Shown here: in pieces, positions 1 through 5,386 of the stretch
Layout: each line of letters begins with the position of its first letter
How positions within the stretch are numbered: the stretch's first letter is position 1
From: Anaerolineae bacterium
GTDB taxonomy: Bacteria > Chloroflexota > Anaerolineae > JACIWP01
Length of the DNA stretch: 6,063 nucleotides
NCBI GenBank assembly: GCA_014360855.1
Contig: JACIWP010000192.1
Span: 1 to 6,063, forward strand
Direction: 5' to 3'
Translations under genes and position numbers: made by a program
The notes under the pieces: generated by a model
Database searches by the model: none
Seen by the model: the letters and a program-made list of their open reading frames with translations, nothing else
Told to the model about the DNA's origin: nothing

Positions 1-8
1 CTCCTTTG

Positions 9-17
9 TGCTATACT
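9..17 (+). promoter_or_regulatory. Extended -10 promoter element upstream of the first gene
   Basis: The sequence TGCTATACT fits the extended -10 consensus TGnTATAnT, with TATACT at 12-17. A -35 box would lie left of the window edge and cannot be judged. Transcription would begin near 24, giving a leader of about 35 nt before the first gene. The same TGnTATACT arrangement occurs at 673-681 in front of the ferredoxin/AOR operon, which strengthens the call. Confidence 0.6.
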
Positions 18-46
18 GATAATAGCTAACCGGAGCATATATATCC

Positions 47-52
47 AGGAGG
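47..52 (+). promoter_or_regulatory. Shine-Dalgarno AGGAGG that decides the first gene's start
   Basis: A perfect AGGAGG precedes two tandem ATG codons at 56 and 59. The gap is 3 nt to the first ATG and 6 nt to the second. The normal 5-9 nt spacing favours the ATG at 59. Confidence 0.75.
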
Positions 53-58
53 CCCATG

Positions 59-424
59 ATGCCGAAGGTGCCGGCCTTTCTGTTAAAGAAGCTGTACGTG
101 AAGGACAGCCTGCGCGCGACCGAGGATGGTTTCTCGCTGACCATCAAGAACACGCTGGCGCCGGGGACCATCACCCATGTGCGGGCGGTAGTGTTAGATG
201 GGCAGGAGATTGCGGCGGAGCGGATCGCCATTGGCCGGGGAGAGAATCAGCGGCCGGCGGTGCGCATCACGCCGCAGACGCCGTTCATCTTCAATTTAAA
301 TGAGGAAGCCCAGGTCTGGGTGAAGGGGACGCGGCTGACGGCTGGCCGGCATCAACTGCTGGTGAAGGTGACCACGAAAGAGGTAGGGGACCTGGATATC
401 CCGGTCGAAGACGAGTACCGCGAG

Positions 425-427
<3 letters not shown>
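59..427 (+). CDS. Small conserved protein of unknown function (122 aa)
   Basis: The 122-residue product begins MPKVPAFLLKKLYVK and contains the phrase LTIKNTLAPGTI at about residues 27-38. It has no signal peptide, membrane segment, cysteine or recognisable catalytic motif. Alternating hydrophobic and polar stretches (residues 38-46, 66-80, 84-90, 98-106) suggest a mostly beta-strand fold, and the tail is acidic (EDEYRE). I recall similar small proteins from Chloroflexota and other anaerobes, sometimes labelled HMG-CoA reductase. Nothing here supports that enzyme: the protein is far too short and lacks its motifs. The start at 59 is chosen because AGGAGG sits 6 nt upstream; the ATG at 56 would add one Met. 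The gene appears monocistronic, with its own extended -10. Its TAG stop overlaps the 3' end of the convergent tRNA-Leu. That the gene is real is fairly sure; its function is unknown. Confidence 0.8.
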
Positions 428-507
<80 letters not shown>

Positions 508-521
508 AGCTTCCGGTCATT

Positions 522-549
522 ATTCTACACGTTCAATAGCGAAAGTCAA
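522..549 (-). promoter_or_regulatory. Sigma70-type promoter of tRNA-Leu
   Basis: On the minus strand, TTGACT (549-544) and TAGAAT (527-522) are separated by 16 bp. Each hexamer matches 5 of 6 consensus positions. Transcription would begin near 515, leaving a leader of about 8 nt before the tRNA 5' end at 507. This is the best consensus promoter in the window, as suits a stable RNA gene. Confidence 0.8.
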
Positions 550-628
550 GTGCCGGCGCCGAGCCTCCCAAACCCTCCGCCCCCTCCCGCTACTTACCAA
601 TCCCGCACGCCTTCTGGCGTTACTATGC

Positions 629-648
629 GCCTTGGCCGGCCGCAAGGC
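629..648 (+). other. Intergenic hairpin GCCTTG/CAAGGC
   Basis: A 6-bp stem, GCCTTG (629-634) with CAAGGC (643-648), encloses the 8-nt loop GCCGGCCG. The bases that follow (CCATTTGCCC) contain only three T residues, so this is at best a weak terminator. It could stop transcripts that run through the tRNA from the first gene before they reach the operon promoter. Apart from this and the promoter at 653-681, I see nothing definite between 550 and 688. Confidence 0.3.
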
Positions 649-652
649 CCAT

Positions 653-681
653 TTGCCCGGCTCGCCGGCCCGTGTTATACT
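653..681 (+). promoter_or_regulatory. Promoter of the ferredoxin/AOR/carrier operon
   Basis: A -35-like TTGCCC (653-658, 4 of 6 matches to TTGACA) stands 17 bp before TATACT (676-681). The TG at 673-674 makes it an extended -10, TGTTATACT. The predicted start near 688 gives a leader of about 77 nt before the ferredoxin ATG at 765. The -10 repeats the TGnTATACT pattern seen at 9-17. Confidence 0.65.
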
Positions 682-720
682 ATGCCCACCTCATCAAATG
701 GCCATCTCAAGGAAAGGGAC

Positions 721-748
721 GGAGCTCCACCGCTCCCATTCCGGAATG
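721..748 (+). promoter_or_regulatory. Operon leader: small hairpin plus perfect 12-nt palindrome
   Basis: GGAGC (721-725) can pair with GCTCC (732-736) around a 6-nt loop. It is followed directly by CATTCCGGAATG (737-748), a perfect inverted repeat with no central spacer. The ribosome-binding sequence AAGGGGG (752-758) starts 3 nt later. The palindrome lies about 50 nt downstream of the predicted transcription start. It could be a roadblock operator for a dimeric repressor, or could form RNA structure near the ribosome-binding site. The leader is shorter than a molybdenum/tungsten-cofactor riboswitch, and I do not recognise one. Confidence 0.4.
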
Positions 749-764
749 ACAAAGGGGGTAGGCG

Positions 765-1208
765 ATGAAAATCCTGGCAACGCGACCGGAGCGCTGTACG
801 GGCTGCGGGGCGTGCGAGATCGAATGTGCTCGCACCTGGTTCAAAGTGGATGACAAGGAAAAGTCCCGCATCCGCATCTTCCCGCCGGCCAAAGAGGGCC
901 AACCCTTCCGCATCGTGGTCTGCAATCAGAACGGCGCCTGCATCGACGTCTGTCCCACCGTGGCGCTGAAACGCGCCAAAAACGGCGTCGTCCAGCTCAA
1001 CAAATCCCTATGCGTGGGCTGTCTCTCCTGCGTGGGCTTCTGCCCCAATCAGGCCATGTTCTATCATCCCGACTACACCGAACCCTTCAAGTGCGTGGCC
1101 TGTGGAAAATGCGTGGACGTGTGCCCGGAAGAGGCGTTGTACATCGCCGAGGTCGCGGAGACGCCGGCTTCGGTGACCGATATCTGGCTGCAGAAGGAGG
1201 CGGTCTAA
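765..1208 (+). CDS. Polyferredoxin subunit of an AOR-type oxidoreductase (147 aa)
   Basis: This soluble iron-sulfur protein probably passes electrons between the adjacent AOR subunit and a ferredoxin or other carrier, as AorA/YdhY-type partners do. Four cluster motifs are visible. The first is C11-x2-C14-x2-C17-x3-C21 and the second C53-x2-N56-x2-C59-x3-C63-P. The third is C83-x2-C86-x2-C89-x3-C93-P and the fourth C110-x2-C113-x2-C116-x3-C120-P. That gives 15 cysteines instead of 16, because Asn56 (codon AAC at 930-932) stands where a Cys is expected. The protein has no signal peptide or membrane segment, so it should be cytoplasmic. The ATG at 765 follows AAGGGGG at a spacing of 6 nt. The stop codon (1206-1208) abuts the ATG of the AOR gene, and the AOR ribosome-binding site lies inside this gene's last codons, so the two are probably translationally coupled. 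The function as an AOR partner is inferred from context. Confidence 0.93.
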   Translation: MKILATRPERCTGCGACEIECARTWFKVDDKEKSRIRIFPPAKEGQPFRIVVCNQNGACIDVCPTVALKRAKNGVVQLNKSLCVGCLSCVGFCPNQAMFYHPDYTEPFKCVACGKCVDVCPEEALYIAEVAETPASVTDIWLQKEAV

Positions 1209-3371
1209 ATGTCCCACCACATCGCGGAAATGAAAGCGGCGCATCGCCTGCTGGCGGAATTCACCTATGAGAAGTATCCGGTCCAGCGCGGCTACACCAA
1301 CCGCACCCTCTATATCAACCTTTCCGACAACACCATCGCCAGCAAGCCGGTCAGCGAGGAAATGAAGGAGAAGTTCACCGGCGGCAAGGGCTTCGGCCTC
1401 TGGCTGTTGTGGCACGGCATCCGGGATACCACCAAATGGAACGATCCCGAGAATGAGATCGTCATCTCCACCGGACCCATCGGCGGCATCACCACCTACC
1501 CTGGCACGGGCAAGTCGCTGGTGGTCAGCCTCTCTCCGCTGACCGACTCGGTCATGGACAGCAACGTCGGCGGCTACTTCGGGCCGTATCTCAAGTTCGC
1601 CGGCTGGGATGCCATCGAGATCCAGGGCAAGGCGGAAAAGGACGTCATCATCTTCATTGACGGCGACACTGGCCGCATCACCATCGAAGAGGCGCCGCTG
1701 GAACCGGTGGATACCCATCTGCTGACCGACATCCTGGTGCAGATGTACGGCGGCGACGACCATCACGCCCGCCGCGCCATCTCCACGGTGACCGCCGGCT
1801 CCGGCGCGCAGCACACCCGCTTCGGCTGTCTCAACTTTAGCTGGTATGACCTGCGCCGGCGGGCGGCGCGCGTCAAACAGGCCGGCCGCGGCGGCATCGG
1901 TACCGTCTTCCGCGATAAACGCATCAAGGCCCTGGTGGTCAAGTTCTCCGACCTCAAGGCCGATTCCAACGGGCCGGCGGACCTGGGCCGGCTCCAGCGC
2001 GTCGGCGCCAAGATGCATAAAGAAATCCACGACTACGACGACCAGCAGTGCGGCATGCGCCGGCACGGCACCTCCTATCTGGTCGGCATCATGAACGACT
2101 ACGACCTGCTCCCCGTGCACAACTTCCGCTACGGCTCCCACCCCGACGGCCACAAGATCGACGTGAAAGTCTGGGACGCGCGCTTCACCCAGGGCGTGCC
2201 CGACGGCTGTTGGTACGGATGCACCCTCTCCTGCTCGCACGCGGTGGACGGCTTCGTACTGCGCACCGGGCCGTATAAAGGGCAAAAGGTCATCGTGGAT
2301 GGGCCGGAGTATGAGAATGCCGCCGGCCTGGGCGCCAACTGCGGCATCTTCGACCCGGACTATATCATTGAGGCCAATTTCTACTGCGACACCTATGCCC
2401 TCGATACCATTTCCGTGGGTACCGCCATGGCCTTCGCCATGGAATGTTACGAGATGGGCCTCATCGACAAGCGGGCCACTGGTGGGCTGGATTTCCGCTT
2501 CGGCAACGCCGAGGCGGCCATCGAGGCCATCCATCAGATGGGGCGCGGCGAGGGCTTCGGTGCCATCATCGGCCAGGGCGTGCGCCGCATGAAAAAGATC
2601 TTCGCCGAGCAGTACGGCGCCGACCCCAAAATCCTCCAGGACATCGGCATGGAGGCCAAAGGGCTGGAGTTCTCCGAGTATATGCCGAAGGAGTCGCTGG
2701 CCCAGCAGGGCGGCTATGGCCTGGCCTCCAAAGGTCCTCAGCACGACGAGGCCTGGCTCATCTTCATGGACATGGTGAACAATCAGATACCCACCATGGA
2801 GGATAAGGCTGAGGCCCTGCACTATTTCCCCATCTGGCGCACCTGGTTCGGCCTGTGCGGCCTGTGCAAACTGCCGTGGAACGACATCGTCCCGCCCGAT
2901 AACGCCCTGACGGACGAGCCGGCCAAAATCCCCGAGCACGTCCGCAACTACGTCGAAATCTTCTCCGCCGTCACCGGCCGGGAGGTCACGTCCGAGGATC
3001 TACTGCTGATGTCCGAGCGCGTCTATAACTTCCAGCGCGTCTTCAATCTGCGCATGGGCTTCGGCACCCGCGAGCACGACAAAATCCCCTACCGGGCACA
3101 GGGTCCAGTCACCGTGGAGGAGTACGAGTCGCGCGCCGAACGCTACGACAAGCAGTTGAAGGCGCTGGGCTATGATGTCGAGAAGATGAGCACGCCGGAA
3201 AAGGTGGCCGCCCTGCGGGCCCATCGCGAATCGCAGTATGAGAAGCTGGTGGATGCGGTCTATGCCCGCCGCGGCTGGACGAAGAACGGCGTGCCGAAGG
3301 TGGAGACGCTCCAGCGCCTGGGCATTGACTATCCTGACGTGGTGGAGATCGTGCGCCGCGCAGGTGGATGA
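1209..3371 (+). CDS. Aldehyde ferredoxin oxidoreductase family, tungstopterin catalytic subunit (720 aa)
   Basis: The family oxidises aldehydes to acids (RCHO + H2O to RCOOH), or reduces acids, at a bis-pterin tungsten centre next to a [4Fe-4S] cluster. The N-terminal domain is clear: TGGKGFG (57-63), STGPIGG (87-93), GGYFGPYLKFAGWDAIEIQGK (121-141) and AGRGGIGTVFRDKRIKALVV (225-244). The cluster ligands are C334-x3-C338-x3-C342 plus C550 or C553. GPEYE (365-369) places Glu369 at the position of P. furiosus AOR Glu313, and His512 (GPQHDEA) matches His448. D394-TYAL-D399 matches the first pterin motif DxxGLD; the second is altered to GLCGLC (548-553). At 720 residues it exceeds the roughly 605 of P. 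furiosus AOR, with extra N-terminal residues and a charged helical insert at about 632-678. The family-typical RRGWTKNGVPKVETLQRLGI (687-706) follows near the C-terminus. AGGAGG at 1195-1200, 8 nt upstream, supports the start. The substrate cannot be read from the sequence. Confidence 0.95.
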   Translation: MSHHIAEMKAAHRLLAEFTYEKYPVQRGYTNRTLYINLSDNTIASKPVSEEMKEKFTGGKGFGLWLLWHGIRDTTKWNDPENEIVISTGPIGGITTYPGTGKSLVVSLSPLTDSVMDSNVGGYFGPYLKFAGWDAIEIQGKAEKDVIIFIDGDTGRITIEEAPLEPVDTHLLTDILVQMYGGDDHHARRAISTVTAGSGAQHTRFGCLNFSWYDLRRRAARVKQAGRGGIGTVFRDKRIKALVVKFSDLKADSNGPADLGRLQRVGAKMHKEIHDYDDQQCGMRRHGTSYLVGIMNDYDLLPVHNFRYGSHPDGHKIDVKVWDARFTQGVPDGCWYGCTLSCSHAVDGFVLRTGPYKGQKVIVDGPEYENAAGLGANCGIFDPDYIIEANFYCDTYALDTISVGTAMAFAMECYEMGLIDKRATGGLDFRFGNAEAAIEAIHQMGRGEGFGAIIGQGVRRMKKIFAEQYGADPKILQDIGMEAKGLEFSEYMPKESLAQQGGYGLASKGPQHDEAWLIFMDMVNNQIPTMEDKAEALHYFPIWRTWFGLCGLCKLPWNDIVPPDNALTDEPAKIPEHVRNYVEIFSAVTGREVTSEDLLLMSERVYNFQRVFNLRMGFGTREHDKIPYRAQGPVTVEEYESRAERYDKQLKALGYDVEKMSTPEKVAALRAHRESQYEKLVDAVYARRGWTKNGVPKVETLQRLGIDYPDVVEIVRRAGG

Positions 3372-3378
3372 GGTGTCC

Positions 3379-3609
3379 ATGACTTCATCAGCCGGCCAGG
3401 AGCCTGCCGTCGTGCGCGTCAACGACAACCTTGAGCTCCCCTGGTCACCGGGGATGACGGTGCGCGACCTTCTGCGCCAGTGCCGCTTCACCTACTCCCT
3501 GATCACCGTCACGGTAAACGGACAGGTGATCCGCCGGGAAGAGTATGATACCTACCCGATCCCGCCGGGGGCGGAGGTGCGCGTCATCCACCTTATCGCC
3601 GGCGGATAA
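3379..3609 (+). CDS. ThiS/MoaD-like sulfur-carrier protein (76 aa)
   Basis: This small ubiquitin-like protein has the typical VTVNGQVI strand (44-51), a YPIPPGAEVRVI segment (59-70) and a C-terminal LIAGG. The last Gly would be adenylated and converted to thiocarboxylate, to donate sulfur. Next to a tungsten enzyme, the likely role is building the dithiolene of the pterin cofactor (MoaD role). Thiamine synthesis (ThiS role) cannot be excluded from sequence alone, and no MoaE, MoeB or ThiF partner is in the window. The gene begins 7 nt after the AOR stop. The ATG at 3379 follows GAGGTG (3370-3375) at only 3 nt. An in-frame GTG at 3373, with AGGTGG (3362-3367) 5 nt upstream, is an alternative start adding two residues. 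It is the last gene of the operon and is followed by a strong hairpin terminator. Confidence 0.87.
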   Translation: MTSSAGQEPAVVRVNDNLELPWSPGMTVRDLLRQCRFTYSLITVTVNGQVIRREEYDTYPIPPGAEVRVIHLIAGG

Positions 3610-3621
3610 GACGGCTTCCCA

Positions 3622-3658
3622 CGCCGGCCAGGCACCCACAGGCCTGGCCGGCGCATTT
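3622..3658 (+). terminator. Hairpin terminator of the AOR operon
   Basis: CGCCGGCCAGGC (3622-3633) and GCCTGGCCGGCG (3642-3653) form a perfect 12-bp, GC-rich stem with the 8-nt loop ACCCACAG. The stem is followed by CATTTCCCCCC, so the T run is only three bases. The position, 12 nt after the carrier gene's stop and before the sigma gene, fits an intrinsic or hairpin-assisted terminator. The stem contains GCCGGC in both arms, matching the hexamer enriched across the window. The rest of the gap (3659-3732) shows no convincing promoter. Confidence 0.7.
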
Positions 3659-3732
3659 CCCCCCTCACCCCTGTCACAAACCGACCACGCCGCGGTGTTG
3701 AATAAGTGGAAACGAGGCGCGAGGATGATAAC

Positions 3733-4317
3733 GTGAGCCTGGAGCCTTTGCCAGCGCCCGGCGCTCCCTGGGACGAGGACGTCTTCGAGGGGATTTTCCG
3801 GCGCTGTTTCGCCGAGATATACCGCTATGTATACCGCGTTGTGGGCTCCGGGCCGGCGGCAGAGGACCTGGCGCAGGAAACCTTCCTGCGGCTGTATCAA
3901 CAGCGCTTCCCACCAGGACGTGAACACAACGTGCGCGCCTGGCTGTACCGCGTAGCCACCCATCTGGCCTTCAACTGGGTGCGGGAAGCCAACCGGCGCA
4001 AGCGCCGCGACCAGCGTTTCGTTGCCGAGCAGGCCGGCACCCGGTCCGAAATGGACCCGCAGGAGTATGTGGAGCGCCGCGCGGAGCAGGAGCTTGTCCG
4101 GAAAGCGCTTGTATGCCTGAAGCCGGCGCACGCACAGGCCCTGTTACTGCGCCACGCCGGCCTGAGCTATCGGGAGATCGCGGATGTGCTGGGCCTCGCG
4201 CCGGGTTCGGTGGGAACGACCCTGGCACGGGCGGCGGAGGCTTTCGAGAAGGCGTATGCACGACTTCGGATGCAGGAGGAAAGGAGAGAGGAGCATGAAG
4301 GAACGCGAGAGGCGTGA
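3733..4317 (+). CDS. ECF-type RNA polymerase sigma factor (194 aa)
   Basis: This alternative sigma factor directs RNA polymerase to a small regulon and is normally held inactive by the product of the next gene. Region 2 spans about residues 18-91. It includes FEGIFRRCFAEIYRYVYRVV, the core-binding AAEDLAQETFLRLY (42-55) and RAWLYRVATHLAFNWVR (68-84). Region 4 spans about 120-178, with the helix-turn-helix LSYREIADVLGLAPGSVGTT (144-163). There is no extra C-terminal domain. The GTG at 3733 is chosen because GAGG (3721-3724) lies 8 nt upstream; an in-frame GTG at 3706 would add nine residues but has no ribosome-binding site. The last 23 nt overlap the anti-sigma gene, whose ribosome-binding sites lie inside this gene. 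I see no clear ECF-type autoregulatory promoter in front of it. Confidence 0.93.
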   Translation: MSLEPLPAPGAPWDEDVFEGIFRRCFAEIYRYVYRVVGSGPAAEDLAQETFLRLYQQRFPPGREHNVRAWLYRVATHLAFNWVREANRRKRRDQRFVAEQAGTRSEMDPQEYVERRAEQELVRKALVCLKPAHAQALLLRHAGLSYREIADVLGLAPGSVGTTLARAAEAFEKAYARLRMQEERREEHEGTREA

Positions 4318-5374
4318 ACCCCTGGATGAGCGGCGTATCATGGCGCGGCTGGACGTGCTGAACCCCCGGCCGGCCGAGGAACCGGATGTGTCGGGCGCAT
4401 GGCAGGAGATGCGCCGCCGATTGACGAACGAGCCTGGGGGGAAATATAATTCGATCGTGAGGAGGTGGAGGGTGAACCGCGGTTTCACTCCATCGCGATG
4501 GTGGATGCCGGCGCTCGCCGGCGTCATGGTGATCGTCCTGCTGGGTGTGCTGTTCAGCTTCGCTTCCGTGCGCCAGGCGGCGGCCGACTTTCTGAACATC
4601 TTCCGGGTGCAGAAAATCACCGCCATCCCCATTTCGCCGGAGCAATGGACCGCCCAGGAGGGGAAGCTGGAGAACCTGGCGCAGATGATGGAGCAGGGCC
4701 TCCTGGGCGAACCGACTATCCTGCGCGAAGGGGGCGCCCCACAGCGGGTTGTCAATGCGGAGGAGGCATCCGACCTGGCCGGCTTCCGCGTGCTGGTGCC
4801 CAGCTATGTGCCCAACGGCTCGACCCTGAAGGAATTCAGCGTGTCGGTGGGGCCGGCCATCCGCTATGAGGTGGAGCGTGCCAAGGCCCAGAGCGCGCTG
4901 GAACTGCTGGGGGTCGCCGACGTTTCCCTGCCGGAGGTGGAGAAACTGGTTATCGAGGCGGATATCCCTGTCGTCGTTCTCCAGGAATACCGCCTGCCGG
5001 CGGAGGGCGGCACCGAAACGCGCTTCGCTGTCTACCAGGCCCGCAACCCCACCGCCACGGTGGAGCCGGCGGTGGACCTGACGGTATTCGGCGAGGCGGC
5101 CCTGCGAGCCCTGGGCGTGCCGGCCGAAGAGGCCCGCCGTCTGGCCGGCACTATTGACTGGACCAGCACTCTGGTCATCCCCGTGCCGACCAACCTGGCC
5201 GAATTCCGGGAGGTGTCAGTGAACGGTACCGCCGGCATCATGCTGACAGAGGCAGCACAGCAGGCCGGCGAACCCATGCGCTCCCTGCTGTGGCAAAAGG
5301 ACAATGTGATGTACATGATAGCCGGCCGCTTGCGAGGGTCTGAGCTACTGCATATCGCCGAATCCCTTCGCTGA
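4295..5374 (+). CDS. Putative membrane-anchored anti-sigma factor with DUF4367-like C-terminus (359 aa)
   Basis: The first 68 or so residues are highly charged and cytoplasmic, the place where a sigma-binding segment would sit. One transmembrane helix follows (about 69-90, WWMPALAGVMVIVLLGVLFS). The extracytoplasmic part starts VRQAAADFLNIFRVQKI (92-108), a phrase typical of such proteins. It ends with LLWQKDNVMYMIAGRL and ELLHIAESL (331-358), which resembles the DUF4367 domain. The protein contains no cysteine, so it is not a zinc-binding (ZAS, HxxxCxxC) anti-sigma factor. The start at 4295 has AAGGAG 8 nt upstream and overlaps the sigma gene by 23 nt, pointing to coupled translation and near-equal amounts. 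Longer upstream readings in this frame lie within the sigma gene and are unlikely. The anti-sigma role rests on position and topology, not on a recognised sigma-binding motif. Confidence 0.78.
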   Translation: MKERERREPLDERRIMARLDVLNPRPAEEPDVSGAWQEMRRRLTNEPGGKYNSIVRRWRVNRGFTPSRWWMPALAGVMVIVLLGVLFSFASVRQAAADFLNIFRVQKITAIPISPEQWTAQEGKLENLAQMMEQGLLGEPTILREGGAPQRVVNAEEASDLAGFRVLVPSYVPNGSTLKEFSVSVGPAIRYEVERAKAQSALELLGVADVSLPEVEKLVIEADIPVVVLQEYRLPAEGGTETRFAVYQARNPTATVEPAVDLTVFGEAALRALGVPAEEARRLAGTIDWTSTLVIPVPTNLAEFREVSVNGTAGIMLTEAAQQAGEPMRSLLWQKDNVMYMIAGRLRGSELLHIAESLR

Positions 5375-5384
5375 AGGCCCTTCG
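5364..5384 (+). promoter_or_regulatory. Direct repeat flanking the weak ribosome-binding site of the ABC gene
   Basis: CCCTTCG occurs at 5364-5370 and again at 5378-5384, around CTGAAGG (5371-5377). GAAGG (5373-5377) is the only ribosome-binding candidate, 9 nt before the ATG at 5387. It can pair with CCTTC on its left (loop GCT). Pairing on its right is limited to GAAG (5373-5376) with CTTC (5380-5383). The anti-sigma stop codon (5372-5374) falls inside it, so ribosomes finishing that gene would melt the hairpin. This could link ABC translation to anti-sigma translation. Confidence 0.35.
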
Positions 5385-5386
5385 GT

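Noticed and set aside
689..764. Molybdenum/tungsten-cofactor riboswitch in the operon leader
   Set aside because: The operon would be a fitting target, but the leader is only about 77 nt and its pairing is limited to one 5-bp hairpin and a 12-nt palindrome. I see no multi-stem aptamer.
1008..2939. A 643-codon open frame on the minus strand opposite the AOR gene
   Set aside because: It lies almost wholly antisense to a clear AOR gene. Its composition (Val, His, Asp, Gly, Ala rich, low in motifs) is what a GC-rich gene gives when read backwards. There is no family motif and no ribosome-binding site that I can support.
3672..3703. Possible promoter of the sigma gene (TGTCAC with TTGAAT)
   Set aside because: The -35 candidate matches the consensus poorly and the spacing is off. 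No GGAAC-type ECF promoter is visible either, so I could not support a call.
3725..3736. Three-codon mini-frame ATG ATA ACG TGA overlapping the sigma GTG start
   Set aside because: The GAGG ribosome-binding sequence touches its ATG with no spacing, so it is unlikely to be translated; the overlap is probably chance.
3445..4131. A 228-codon minus-strand open frame across the sulfur carrier and sigma genes
   Set aside because: It crosses the terminator hairpin and two well-supported genes on the other strand, and shows no recognisable domain.
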